Origin: a bacterium
GTDB lineage: Bacteria > Planctomycetota > J058 > JAJDCP01
Assembly (NCBI GenBank): GCA_030428695.1
Contig: JAUIEM010000057.1
Coordinates: 1 to 31,123 of the forward strand
DNA: 31,123 bases
Direction of reading: 5' to 3'
Numbering within the stretch: position 1 is the stretch's first letter; each line of letters opens with the position of its first letter. Positions 1 to 7,738 of this stretch are shown one piece after another. The position numbers and the translations under genes were made by a program. The notes beneath the pieces were generated by a model. The model did not search any database and was not told where the DNA came from. It saw only the letters and a list, made by a program, of their open reading frames with translations.

Positions 1-1066
1 TCAGCTGCAGGAGCAGCATCGCGGAGGCCGCCTTGATCACGCTCTCGATCGACAACAGGGCGCACACCGACGCGACCGCGAGGGTGGTCGCGGTCGTCGC
101 CGCGAGCGGCCCGACCCGGGCATCCGGCTCGCGGCCGAGGAAGGCGGGCGCGAGCCCGTCGCGGGCCATCGCCCAGAGCGTCCGTGAGGCGGCGAAGATG
201 CCCGTCGTCGCCGCGGTCAGGAAGGCGAGCAGCGCGGCGACCTCGATCAGGTGCCGCCCGGCGCTGCCGAGCACGGCCTCCGCGCCGGCGGCGAGAGGCA
301 GCTTGTCGGTGGACAGCGTCGCGGTCTCGCTGACCCCGAAGGTGACGAAGATGCCGAGCACGTAGACGGTCGCGCAGCCCGCGAAGGCGATGAGCATCGC
401 GCGCGGCACCACCCGCTCCGGGGCCTCGAACTCGCCCGCGATCTTGACCAGGGACGTCAGGCCGCCGAAGGCGACGCAGACCAGCCCGGCCTCGGCGACG
501 ACGATCTCCCACGACGCCGGCGCGGTGACCAGCCGCTCGAGCTCGAGGGCGGGCAGGGCGCTCGCCTCGTAGCTCAGCACCGCGAGGCCGACCAGGCCGA
601 CCAGGCCGATCTGGACCATGCCGGTCAGCTGGGCCCCGAGGGCGAAGTGCAGGTAGATCGCGACGCAGGCGAGCACGGCGACCAGCCGCACCACCCACTC
701 CGCCTCCCAGGGCAGGAAGAGCATCGCGAGCGAGCCGACGCCTTCGAGGGCGAAGGCGACCTTGAGCACGGTGGCGAGCCAGTCGACGCCCCCGGTGACC
801 GTCGCGGCGAGCGGGCCGAGGCCGCGGGCGACGTAGACGTAGCTGCCGCCGGTGCGGGGGATGGCGGAGACGAGCTCGCACTTGCTGAGCACCGCGGGCA
901 GGATCAGCAGCGCGGCGAGGGCGTAGGACAACACCAGCGCCGGCCCCGCGGCGGCGTAGACGCTGCCCGGGAGGACGAAGAAGCCCGGCCCGAACATCGC
1001 GCCCGCCGCGAACGCGATCCCCGCTCCCAGACCGAGGCGTCGCTTCGTCGTCAAGACTTCCCCCAC
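1..1066 (-). CDS. APC-superfamily amino acid permease, N-terminal part (C-terminus beyond left edge)
   Basis: An inner-membrane transporter of the amino acid-polyamine-organocation family, probably taking up amino acids by cation symport; the substrate cannot be read from sequence. The minus-strand frame is open from 1066 to the window edge (about 355 codons) and is dominated by hydrophobic helices. The glycine-rich first helix carries the family hallmark of an unwound helix 1 ([13 protein letters not shown]), followed by the conserved stretch with [17 protein letters not shown] later conserved segment contains [16 protein letters not shown]. The start is ambiguous. GTG at 1066 abuts the hexanucleotide array, whereas TTG at 1054 has a purine-rich GGGGGA just upstream and may be the real start. 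The gene lies downstream of, and on the same strand as, the FHA pseudokinase gene, separated by about 300 bases of repeat-rich DNA. Family assignment is firm; substrate is unknown. Confidence 0.85.
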   Translation of the reverse strand, partial: MGEVLTTKRRLGLGAGIAFAAGAMFGPGFFVLPGSVYAAAGPALVLSYALAALLILPAVLSKCELVSAIPRTGGSYVYVARGLGPLAATVTGGVDWLATVLKVAFALEGVGSLAMLFLPWEAEWVVRLVAVLACVAIYLHFALGAQLTGMVQIGLVGLVGLAVLSYEASALPALELERLVTAPASWEIVVAEAGLVCVAFGGLTSLVKIAGEFEAPERVVPRAMLIAFAGCATVYVLGIFVTFGVSETATLSTDKLPLAAGAEAVLGSAGRHLIEVAALLAFLTAATTGIFAASRTLWAMARDGLAPAFLGREPDARVGPLAATTATTLAVASVCALLSIESVIKAASAMLLLQL

Positions 1067-1074
1067 AGAGATCC

Positions 1075-1206
1075 CGATTCCGATTCCGATTCCGATTCCG
1101 ATTCCGAATCCGATTCCGATTCCGATTCCGATTCCGATTCCGATTCCGATTCCGAATCCGATTCCGATTCCGATTCCGAATCCGATTCCGATTCCGATTC
1201 CGACTC
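1075..1206. repeat. Tandem hexanucleotide array (CGATTC/CGAATC, 21 units plus one decayed unit)
   Basis: Twenty-one perfect 6-base units run from 1075 to 1200. Eighteen are CGATTC and three (1105, 1153, 1177) are CGAATC. A decayed unit CGACTC follows at 1201. The array ends about 10 bases before the permease start, so it occupies the expected leader or promoter region of that gene. On the permease strand it reads as repeated GGAATC, each with a weak Shine-Dalgarno-like GGAA. The period divides by three, so frames are kept open through it and produce spurious Ser-Asp/Ser-Glu open frames, which are not regarded as genes. Confidence 0.97.
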
Positions 1207-1238
1207 GATCTCGTCTCCGCCTCCGCTCCCGCTACGAC

Positions 1239-1260
1239 GCACACCCAGCCCCGGCTGTGC
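1239..1260. promoter_or_regulatory. Imperfect inverted repeat upstream of the permease array
   Basis: Arms GCACACCC and GGCTGTGC (7 of 8 positions pair) flank a 6-base centre AGCCCC. It lies between the pseudokinase stop and the hexanucleotide array. It could be an operator for the permease gene or part of a transcript-end hairpin. No known regulator motif was recognised. Confidence 0.3.
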
Positions 1261-1317
1261 CTCGCGGGCGCGCCTGCGTGCCGTTCCCCGTCCGTGCCCG
1301 TGGCGCCGGATCGCGAT

Positions 1318-1359
1318 CGGAGTCGATGTCGGAACCGGACTCCGACCCGCGACCGCGGG
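1318..1359 (-). terminator. Two adjacent hairpins after the pseudokinase gene, possible terminator
   Basis: Just past the pseudokinase stop on its own strand there are two inverted repeats. CCCGC(GACC)GCGGG is at 1346-1359 and CGGAGTC/GACTCCG, with a 13-base loop, is at 1318-1344. Neither is followed by a T-run, so this is not a classical intrinsic terminator; a factor-assisted end or simple sequence decay are alternatives. Confidence 0.25.
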
Positions 1360-1364
1360 ACGGC

Positions 1365-2837
1365 TCAGAGCGAGACCACCCCGCACTCGCGCAGGGCCGA
1401 GAGCAGCGCCTTCTTGAAGCGCCCCGCGTCGCGGTAGCGCGTGCGGCCGAGGGCCTCGCGGCGCCGGGACTTCGGCACGATCGGCTCGAGCAGCGCCCGG
1501 TCGAAGACCTTCGCGACTTGCCGCGGCAGCCGGGGCAGGCGGGTGCGGATCGGAACCGGCGGGTTCTTCGCGATCACGACGAAGTAGTCGGCCATCGTCG
1601 GCTTGCGCCCCTCGGCCGCGCACATGTCGCGCATCGCCGAGAAGCCCGGCCGCATCGAGTGGCCGGTCAGCACGCGGTAGAAGATCGCCGCGAGGGAGAA
1701 CACGTCGGTCGCCGGGTTGATGTGCCGGTAGTGGGTGACGTACTCGCGCGGCCAGTACTCCGGCGCCCCGACCAGACCGGCGGGGTCGGTCATGTCGCCG
1801 AGGCCGATGCCCTCGAAGGCCTTCGCGAGGCCGAGCTCGGTGACGACGGGCACGAAGCCGACGCCGTCTTCGACCAGCACGACGTGCTTCGGGTGCAGGT
1901 GGTCGTGGACCAGGCCCCGGAAGTTCGGATGACGCAGCCCGTGGACCTGCTCCATCGTCTCGAGCAGCTGCATGAAGATCGGCACCGCGGCGTCGAGGGG
2001 AAGGCGCCCCCCGCGGGCCTTGAGCAGCTGATCGAGGGTGATGCCGGGGACCTCGTCGTAGATCAGCACGAAGGTCTGCCCGCGCACCTGGTGCTCGCGC
2101 AGGAACGCGAGGTTGGGGTGGTCGGCGCGCGCGATGAAGTCCAGCCAGGTCGAGAAGCGCTGCACGGCGACAGGGTCAGGGCTGCGCGGTGGGTGCATCG
2201 TCTTGATCACGACCCGATCGCCGCTGGCCCGCTCGGTCGCGAGGTAGGTCTTGCCGAGCCCGTTCTGGCCGATCACCCCCTGCACGACGAAGCCCGGGAA
2301 GTCGGTGACCTCGTCCTCAGGGACGCCGCCGCTCGACTCCTCCTGCGGCTCGAGGGCGAACTCGTCGGTCGTCGTCGAGAACATCTCGAAGCCGCGCGAG
2401 CCGGTCGCCTCCATGAAGGCCCGCACCTCGTCGGAGGGCTCGTCCTCCTGGAAGAGCACGATCTCGCCGGAGATCTCCCCGATGTCCTCGCCGACGGTCT
2501 TCGGCTTCGAGATCGACACGCGCAGGAGCGAGTTCCCCAGGCCGATGGTGTCGCCGTTCTTCAGGTAGACGCCGGGCTCGCGGTCATCGCTGGGCTCGGT
2601 CGTGCGCCCCCACAGCTGCACGCCGTTCAGGGTGACCCCGTGCTTGCTCGCCAGGTCGAGCATCATGCAACGGGGGGGCGCGTACTGGAGCAGGAAGTGG
2701 TGGCGCGAGACGCTGTTGTCGTTCGCAAACACCAGCCGCGAGTCGGCAGCCCTTCCGAACAGCACGCAATCGGGACGACGCAGGCGGAGCACCTGCCCGC
2801 GAGCCGGGCCGTCGACGACTTCGATCTTGACGCGCAT
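1365..2837 (-). CDS. FHA domain - pseudokinase fusion protein
   Basis: A 490-residue cytoplasmic signalling protein. The N-terminal FHA (phosphothreonine-binding) domain has G28-R29, S44-R-H-H47 and N71-G72 in the standard order. An acidic linker (about 115-180) leads to a Ser/Thr kinase-like domain (about 183-450) with a glycine-rich loop (GQNGLGKT, 190-197), the ATP-anchoring lysine (VVIK212), and a GAPEYWPRE segment matching the APE region. Key catalytic positions are lost. The HRD-x-x-x-x-N segment reads HDHLHPKH (311-318), with His at both the catalytic Asp and the metal-binding Asn positions, and DFG reads ELG (E334). I infer a catalytically dead kinase fold used as a phospho-dependent scaffold. 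The ATG at 2837 is preferred over an upstream in-frame ATG at 2966 because GGGGA precedes it at good spacing and the FHA fold begins immediately after. The gene is divergent from the receiver-PilZ gene. Confidence 0.85.
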   Translation of the reverse strand: MRVKIEVVDGPARGQVLRLRRPDCVLFGRAADSRLVFANDNSVSRHHFLLQYAPPRCMMLDLASKHGVTLNGVQLWGRTTEPSDDREPGVYLKNGDTIGLGNSLLRVSISKPKTVGEDIGEISGEIVLFQEDEPSDEVRAFMEATGSRGFEMFSTTTDEFALEPQEESSGGVPEDEVTDFPGFVVQGVIGQNGLGKTYLATERASGDRVVIKTMHPPRSPDPVAVQRFSTWLDFIARADHPNLAFLREHQVRGQTFVLIYDEVPGITLDQLLKARGGRLPLDAAVPIFMQLLETMEQVHGLRHPNFRGLVHDHLHPKHVVLVEDGVGFVPVVTELGLAKAFEGIGLGDMTDPAGLVGAPEYWPREYVTHYRHINPATDVFSLAAIFYRVLTGHSMRPGFSAMRDMCAAEGRKPTMADYFVVIAKNPPVPIRTRLPRLPRQVAKVFDRALLEPIVPKSRRREALGRTRYRDAGRFKKALLSALRECGVVSL

Positions 2838-3004
2838 CCGTTCCCCGGCGGGTCGTCCGCTGCTCCCGGGCAGGCTGCCGGCGAGCGGGACCCCTGAGCC
2901 TCTCTCCGTGCCAGCGCGACGCGCGGTGGAGGCTCGCTGTTTCGAGCTGCTTCGAGCGAGCGGCACCTCCCGCGCGGAGAAGGCAGCCCGATCAACGACC
3001 GTTC

Positions 3005-3033
3005 ATTGTGCGCGACGGACCCCGGTGATGCAA
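3005..3033 (-). promoter_or_regulatory. Putative sigma70-type promoter for the FHA pseudokinase
   Basis: Read on the minus strand, TTGCAT (3033-3028), a 17-base spacer and CACAAT (3010-3005). It would give a leader of about 160 bases. The rest of the 311-base divergent interval (2838-3148) holds nothing else I could support; toward the PilZ gene only a weak TTGCAA at 3088 is visible. Confidence 0.4.
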
Positions 3034-3148
3034 TCGCGGCCCGCATGCGGTGTGCACGCCGGGGGGCGCGCGCCCTCGGTCGCCGGGTTGCAATCGACCC
3101 GACGATCATGCAGAGTGTGAGGACTGCTGGGGAAGCCCCGAGGACAGC

Positions 3149-3820
3149 ATGCGCCAGACCCTCAAGATTCTGATGGTCGAGCCGTTTCCGGTCGTCCGGC
3201 AGACGCTCGAGGAGCAGATGGCGGCGCTCGACTTCGAGCTCGTCGAGGCGGGCAGCGTCGAGCACGCGATGCAGCTGGTCGACCCGAGCTACGACCTCGT
3301 CCTCTTCCACCTCTCCCAGGGTGATGAGCCCCACGAGATCATCGCCCTGCGCGCGCTCAAAGAGGTCGCGCAGCAGGTCCCCCTGGTGTTCTGGTCGAAC
3401 GACGCCCGCGACGAGCTGCTCGTGCGCCAGATCGGGCTCGGCGAGTACATGCACGTGCCCTTCGCACCGCAGTTCATCACCCAGGCCCTGTGCGAGCGCG
3501 TGGAGCGCCCGGGCATGCAGTTCCGCGCCAGCAAGCGCGTCGACTGCGACCTGCTGGCGAACGTGCGGGTGTTCCAGGGCGAGCCGCTCGGAGCGCTGCA
3601 CGTGCTCGACGTCTCCGCCAGCGGCCTGCTGCTGGCCGGCGCTCCCGAAGTGCCGGTCGCGACCCGGCTCGAGATCGCGGTCCACGAGAACGGCCAGGAC
3701 TACCTGCTGGTCGGCGACGTCGTGTCCGCCCGGCTCGACGAGAGTGGGCGCCACCTGTACGGCGTCAGCTTCGACGACGACGGCCCGGTCTACGCGCTGC
3801 TGTCGCTGCTCGAGACCTGA
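3149..3820 (+). CDS. Degenerate receiver domain - PilZ domain protein
   Basis: A 223-residue cytoplasmic regulator. Residues 5-117 resemble a response-regulator receiver (KILMVEPFP start, DLVLF strand, MHVPF end). However, the phosphoacceptor aspartate is replaced by His54 (DLVLFHLS) and the conserved lysine before the last proline by Val103, so phosphorylation control is unlikely. Residues 122-223 form a PilZ domain with both canonical c-di-GMP contacts intact: RASKR (R126, R130) and DVSASG (D154, S156, G159). I infer a c-di-GMP effector that acts by protein contact, plausibly on the secretion/pilus machinery encoded nearby. Start chosen at 3149: GAGGA lies 6 bases upstream, and the upstream extension of the open frame has no domain content. 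Convergent with the GspG-type gene, 30 bases apart. Confidence 0.88.
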   Translation: MRQTLKILMVEPFPVVRQTLEEQMAALDFELVEAGSVEHAMQLVDPSYDLVLFHLSQGDEPHEIIALRALKEVAQQVPLVFWSNDARDELLVRQIGLGEYMHVPFAPQFITQALCERVERPGMQFRASKRVDCDLLANVRVFQGEPLGALHVLDVSASGLLLAGAPEVPVATRLEIAVHENGQDYLLVGDVVSARLDESGRHLYGVSFDDDGPVYALLSLLET

Positions 3821-3850
3821 GCTGGGCCCGATTGATTGCGCGGGGCTGCG

Positions 3851-4288
3851 CTACAGCGGCGCGTGCAGCCACACGTCCTCGTCTTCGCCGTTCCCGCCCT
3901 CCTGCGCGTCGCGGCCGTAGCTGACCAGGTTGAACTGCGCGGGCCCGTAGGGGTCGGGGTAGAAGTAGTCGTACTGCCGTCCCCAAGGGTCGAGGGGCAG
4001 GTCGAAGATATAGGCCGCCCCGCCGCCGGTCCGACCCCACCCCTCGACTCCGGGATCGAGACGCAGATCGGCGAGCTCCACCGGGAAGTAGCCGGTGTCG
4101 TTCTTGTAGAACATGATCGCGTTGCGCAGGTTGCTGAGGTCGGCGTTCGCGCGCTGACGCTTCGCCTCCGGACCGACGCCGACGACATTGTAGGCGACGA
4201 TGCCGGCCAGCATGCCGATGATCGCGATCACGACCATCAGCTCAACCAGGGAGAAGGCGCGGCGCGCGCTGCAAGACGGTCTACACAC
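3851..4288 (-). CDS. gspG: GspG-type major pseudopilin (type II secretion)
   Basis: A 145-residue precursor of the major pseudopilin that builds the periplasmic pseudopilus of a type II secretion system. The short basic leader ends RRA, followed by FSLVELMVVIAIIGMLAGIV, the class III prepilin signature with Phe+1 and Glu+5. The residue before the cut is Ala where Gly is usual; prepilin peptidases often tolerate this. The C-terminal half has GspG hallmarks: the PLDPWGRQYDY turn and the acidic SYGRDAQEGG/GEDEDV segment that binds calcium in family members. The start is GTG at 4288, decided by AAAGGAG six bases upstream; longer in-frame ATG starts (4348) would add an atypical leader. It is divergent from the ATPase operon with 186 bases between them. 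Other secretion genes resume only after that operon. Confidence 0.9.
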   Translation of the reverse strand: MCRPSCSARRAFSLVELMVVIAIIGMLAGIVAYNVVGVGPEAKRQRANADLSNLRNAIMFYKNDTGYFPVELADLRLDPGVEGWGRTGGGAAYIFDLPLDPWGRQYDYFYPDPYGPAQFNLVSYGRDAQEGGNGEDEDVWLHAPL

Positions 4289-4408
4289 GGGGACTCCTTT
4301 CCGCTCCAGGCGGAGAACAGGGAAGATCTTGCGATGGAATGGCGCCACTGGTCGAGACGCGCAGCCCCTCGATCGGGTTCAGCCGCGACGGCCTCGCGCC
4401 AAAAACAC

Positions 4409-4437
4409 TCGAGACCGGGCGCCGGGTCTGCTACAAT
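4409..4437 (+). promoter_or_regulatory. Putative sigma70-type promoter for the A/V-ATPase operon
   Basis: TCGAGA (4409-4414), a 17-base spacer and TACAAT (4432-4437), preceded by TGC. The start codon of the first ATPase gene is 38 bases downstream of the -10 element, giving a short leader. Confidence 0.5.
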
Positions 4438-4474
4438 CCCGCCTCCTTCGCCAGAGCTCCGGAGTCGCGCTGGA

Positions 4475-4825
4475 ATGCCGCACAGCACCAGGGAACCGTC
4501 CGCGGGGGCGAGCATCCTCCCCTACTTCTCCCACCTCGAGCAGACGCTGCGTCAGGAGGAGGAGAAGGTCGAGGTCGAGGCCAACCGCTCGCTGTCCGAA
4601 GCGAGCCAGAAGACCGAGCAACGTCTGAGCGAGGCGCGCGCCGACCTGCGTAAGAAGGAGGCCGCGCGGCGCAAGGCGATCGCCGACGAGGTGATCGCCG
4701 CCGCCCAGGCCCGCCTCGACGCCACCCTGTCCGAGCTCGAAGAGCTCGACGCGCACTTCCTGAAGCGCAAGGACCACGCCGTGCGCTTCGGGCTCGGCTG
4801 GTTGCTGGGGGAGAATCCCTCATGA
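4475..4825 (+). CDS. A/V-type ATPase peripheral stalk subunit H (G-type)
   Basis: A 116-residue, highly charged protein predicted to be one long alpha-helical coiled coil (about 20-95), rich in Glu, Lys, Arg and Ala. In A/V-type ATPases this small subunit pairs with subunit E to form the peripheral stalk that holds the catalytic head against the membrane part. Identification rests on its first position in the operon, coiled-coil content and size, because the family is poorly conserved. A short N-terminal stretch ends in an ILPYFSHLEQ segment. ATG at 4475 is used; GGAG lies about 10 bases upstream. The stop overlaps the next start by four bases (ATGA), implying translational coupling with subunit I. 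Confidence 0.75.
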   Translation: MPHSTREPSAGASILPYFSHLEQTLRQEEEKVEVEANRSLSEASQKTEQRLSEARADLRKKEAARRKAIADEVIAAAQARLDATLSELEELDAHFLKRKDHAVRFGLGWLLGENPS

Positions 4826-6765
4826 TCGAGACGATGACCTTCGTCGAGGTGGTCGGCCTGAAGAAGCTGCTGGGCGAGGTCGCCCCGCTCCTGCAGGAGC
4901 TCGGGGTGCTGCATCTGCGCAGCGTCGACATCAACCGCCGCGACCTGCCCCCGAGCTTCCTGCACCGGGTGAGCTACTCCGAGGCGCAGCGGGCCGAGAA
5001 CGCCCAGCTCACCGAGATCCAGAAGATCCTCCGCAGCCTGAAGGTCGTCACCTCGAAGATCGGCCACCCCGAAGGCGCCAGCGAGCTCGCCGCCAAGTGG
5101 GCGAAGGTGCCGACCGTCGAGGTCTACCGCGAGATCAGCCGGGTGCGGCGGAAGATCCAGGCCTTCCTGCGCAAGAAGGGCAACGTGCGCGACGAGCGGG
5201 TCGAGCTCGAGCGCGAGATGAAGACCCTGCGCCAGCTCAAGAAGGAGCTGCGGCTGCACGCCGAGTGGAGCGCCCCGGACGCCGTCGCGATCGCCCTGCC
5301 GGACGCCCGTCGCTCCCTGCGGCCCAAGCTCGACGAGTTCCTGCGCCGCTCCTCCCTCGACCTGGTCGGTAGCTGCACGCTGCCGAACAACGCCGAGATG
5401 CTGGTGGTCAAGTGCGGTGAGGACTTGCGACCCGAGCTCGACGGCTTCCTCCGCCGCGAGCGGCTCAAGGTCTACGAGATCCCCGGCCACGCGCACCTGC
5501 CGCTCAACGAGGCGGTCGATCAGGCGATCGAGCGCTTCGAGAAGCTGCCCGGCATCCACAAGCGCCTCGATCGCGAGCTCGACGCCTTCGTCGACCACGA
5601 AAAGGCCCTGATCCGCTCGGTCGAGATGTTCGTCAGCACCAAGCAGGCGCTGTACAAGAACCTGCACCACATCGCGCAGTCGGAGTACCTGTTCGTCATC
5701 GAGGGCTGGGTGCCGAGCGACACGCTGGAGAACTTCAAGACGCGGCTGCGCGGACGCTTCGGGACCAAGGTCTGCGTCAACGCGGTCGCGAAGCCGAAGG
5801 TCAAGCGGCGCGAGATCCCGGTCAAGCTGACGAACCCCTCCTGGCTGAAGCCGTACGAGATCTTCCTCAGCCTGTTCCCCGCGCCGGTCTACGGCAGCAT
5901 AGACCCGACGCCGCTGATCGCGGTCGGCTTCCCGCTCTTCTTCGGCTTCATCCTGGGCGACAGCGGCTACGGCCTGATCATCATGGCGCTCGCCCTGTGG
6001 CTGCGCAGCCGGGCACAGACGAAGGGCCAGCCCCTGTTCGCCGACGCGGCGACCATCGCGCTGACCTGCGGCGTCTCGACCTTCCTGTTCGGCCTCTTGT
6101 ACGGCGAGTTCTTCGGTGACCCCTCGCCGATCTTCCACGCGGAGATCGGCCTGATCCCATGGACCTGGCCCCACTTCTGGCATCAGCGCCACGCGGACTT
6201 CCTCAAGATCCTGCTCGGCATCAGCATCGCCGCCGGCGGGATCCACATCACCCTGTCGCTGATCCTCGGCGCGATCCTGAACTTCCGCGACGGGGACAAG
6301 AAGCACGGGTACGAGCGGGTCGGCTTCCTGATGTTCTTCCTCGGTGTCGTCGCGTTGCTGCCCCAGGCCCGCCCCTATCTGCCCGGCCTCGGGGATGTCG
6401 CCTACTTCTGGCTCGGCTGGGGCCTGCTCGGCGGCGGCCTCGGCCTGCTCCTGGTCAAGGTCGGCATCGCCGGCCTGCTCGAGAGCGTGTCGCTGCTCGC
6501 CAACGTCGTCTCGTACTCACGCCTGATGGCGATCGGGGTCGCCTCGATCGTCCTGGCCAACGTCGCCAACTCGCTGCTCAGTCCGCCCATCGGGGTGTTC
6601 GAGGTGCTCGGGGCAGGCCTGATCCACTTCGTCAACATCTGCCTCGGTATCCTCAGCCCGGCGATCCACTCGATGCGCCTGCACTTCGTCGAGTTCCTGC
6701 CGAAGTTCCAAAAAGGCGGCGGAAACCGCTACCAGCCCTTTGCGATTCAGGAGATCACAGCATGA
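4822..6765 (+). CDS. atpI: A/V-type ATPase membrane subunit I (a-subunit)
   Basis: A 647-residue stator subunit forming the two ion half-channels beside the rotor ring. The N-terminal half (about 1-330) is a soluble, coiled-coil-rich arm that binds the peripheral stalks. The C-terminal half (about 355-630) holds the membrane helices, starting near the APVYGSIDPTP segment and FPLFFGFILGDSGYGLI, a highly conserved entry to the membrane domain. The essential arginine of the ion path is in VVSYSRLMAIGVASI, inside an ESVSLLANVVSYSR context typical of the family. The C-terminus (LHFVEFLPKFQKGGG) matches the usual ending (HxxRLHxVEFxxKFxxG). Length is normal. It overlaps both neighbours by four bases. 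Confidence 0.95.
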   Translation: MIETMTFVEVVGLKKLLGEVAPLLQELGVLHLRSVDINRRDLPPSFLHRVSYSEAQRAENAQLTEIQKILRSLKVVTSKIGHPEGASELAAKWAKVPTVEVYREISRVRRKIQAFLRKKGNVRDERVELEREMKTLRQLKKELRLHAEWSAPDAVAIALPDARRSLRPKLDEFLRRSSLDLVGSCTLPNNAEMLVVKCGEDLRPELDGFLRRERLKVYEIPGHAHLPLNEAVDQAIERFEKLPGIHKRLDRELDAFVDHEKALIRSVEMFVSTKQALYKNLHHIAQSEYLFVIEGWVPSDTLENFKTRLRGRFGTKVCVNAVAKPKVKRREIPVKLTNPSWLKPYEIFLSLFPAPVYGSIDPTPLIAVGFPLFFGFILGDSGYGLIIMALALWLRSRAQTKGQPLFADAATIALTCGVSTFLFGLLYGEFFGDPSPIFHAEIGLIPWTWPHFWHQRHADFLKILLGISIAAGGIHITLSLILGAILNFRDGDKKHGYERVGFLMFFLGVVALLPQARPYLPGLGDVAYFWLGWGLLGGGLGLLLVKVGIAGLLESVSLLANVVSYSRLMAIGVASIVLANVANSLLSPPIGVFEVLGAGLIHFVNICLGILSPAIHSMRLHFVEFLPKFQKGGGNRYQPFAIQEITA

Positions 6766-7121
6766 AATGGGCCCCCGGAGTCCTGGTCCTGTGTGCGTTG
6801 TTCCTCGCTCTTCCCGCCTTCGCCCAGGGTGCGGATGACGACGACCTGCCCGCCGAGAAGCCCGCCGCCACCGCCCCGCCGGTCGAGGGCGTCAGCTACG
6901 GCCTGATCGCCATCGGCGCCGGCCTGGCGGTCGGGCTCGGGGGCCTGGCGACCGGGCTCGCCCAGTCGCGCATCGGCGCTGCCGGGTGCGGCGCGATCGC
7001 GTCGAACGACAAGCTGTCCGGCTTCATCTTCCTGCTCGTCGCGCTGCCGGAGACGATCGTGCTGTTCGGCTTCGTCATCGCGTTCCTCCTCTTGAGCAAG
7101 ATCCCGGACCTGCCTCTATGA
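6762..7121 (+). CDS. atpK: A/V-type ATPase rotor ring subunit K (proteolipid), single hairpin with signal peptide
   Basis: A 119-residue c-type subunit of the rotating membrane ring. Residues 1-21 look like a cleavable signal peptide (hydrophobic core, AFA before Gln22), followed by an acidic/proline-rich linker (22-45). A single helical hairpin follows: helix 1 at about 46-80, rich in Gly/Ala, and helix 2 at about 87-112 with the ion-binding glutamate E97 in ALPETIVLFGF. Many bacterial V-type relatives have a duplicated four-helix version; this one is the short single-hairpin form. Gln68 in helix 1 and Thr98 next to the glutamate could hint at sodium rather than proton coupling, but the alignment is not certain enough to claim it. 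ATGA overlaps join it to subunits I and E. Confidence 0.93.
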   Translation: MKWAPGVLVLCALFLALPAFAQGADDDDLPAEKPAATAPPVEGVSYGLIAIGAGLAVGLGGLATGLAQSRIGAAGCGAIASNDKLSGFIFLLVALPETIVLFGFVIAFLLLSKIPDLPL

Positions 7122-7738
7122 CCGACTACAAGGGGCTCGCCGAGACCCTGCGGGGCGCGGTCGAGTCCGACAGCTCCGAGACGGCCGACCGGGCCCGTCA
7201 GGGGGTGGAGGCCTACACCGAGCGCTGTGAGGCCGAGCTGCTCGAGCTCGCGAAGCAGCTCGAGCAGCGGCTCCAGGGCTACCGCGCGGAGCTCGAGCTG
7301 CTCTACGCGCGGCGCACCGAGCACGAGCGTGTCAGCGCCGCGCGCCGACGCGAGGGCGAGCTGATCGAGGATGCCCTCGCCTCGGTGCGCGCGAAGCTCG
7401 AGCAGCTGCCGAAGGCGGATGCCGAGCGCTACGCCGGCTTCCTGCGCCGCACCACCGCGCGCGTCCTCGCCGACCGCGAAGGGCCCCTGCGCCTGCGCTG
7501 CGCGCCGCGCGACGGCTCGACCCTGCGCGCGGCGACCGACGCGGCCGAGGCCGTCGAGGTGATCGAAGACGCGACCGTGACGGCCGGGCTGATCGCCGAA
7601 GAGACCGCGACCGGAGGCGTGATCGACGCCCGGCTGGACAGCATCTTCCAGCGCTCGCGTCCGGCCCTCGCGGCGCGCCTGGTCAAGCTGGTGTTCGGGG
7701 GCCGCGAGCGGAAGGAGAGCTCGCCTGGCGATGCCTGA
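7118..7738 (+). CDS. atpE: A/V-type ATPase peripheral stalk subunit E
   Basis: A 206-residue stalk protein. The N-terminal 110 residues are charged and helical (coiled coil partner of subunit H). The C-terminal half shows the mixed alpha/beta head of the family, including the ATVTAGLIAEETATGGVID strand-turn segment, which matches the conserved (G)GV-x-x-x-DG-x-I region that contacts the top of the catalytic head. It starts four bases inside the end of the K gene and overlaps the C gene by eight bases. Assignment is supported by this motif and the operon position between K and C. Confidence 0.88.
   Translation: MTDYKGLAETLRGAVESDSSETADRARQGVEAYTERCEAELLELAKQLEQRLQGYRAELELLYARRTEHERVSAARRREGELIEDALASVRAKLEQLPKADAERYAGFLRRTTARVLADREGPLRLRCAPRDGSTLRAATDAAEAVEVIEDATVTAGLIAEETATGGVIDARLDSIFQRSRPALAARLVKLVFGGRERKESSPGDA

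Noticed and set aside
251..1417. Long plus-strand frame with a Ser-Asp/Ser-Glu repeat domain
   Set aside because: It is the antisense shadow of the permease read through the hexanucleotide array; the repeat period divides by three and keeps every frame open. No ribosome site or protein family supports it.
1257..2897. 546-codon plus-strand frame opposite the FHA pseudokinase
   Set aside because: Antisense shadow in GC-rich DNA, with Arg/Glu/Gly/His-rich composition and no domain; the minus strand has clear FHA and kinase motifs.
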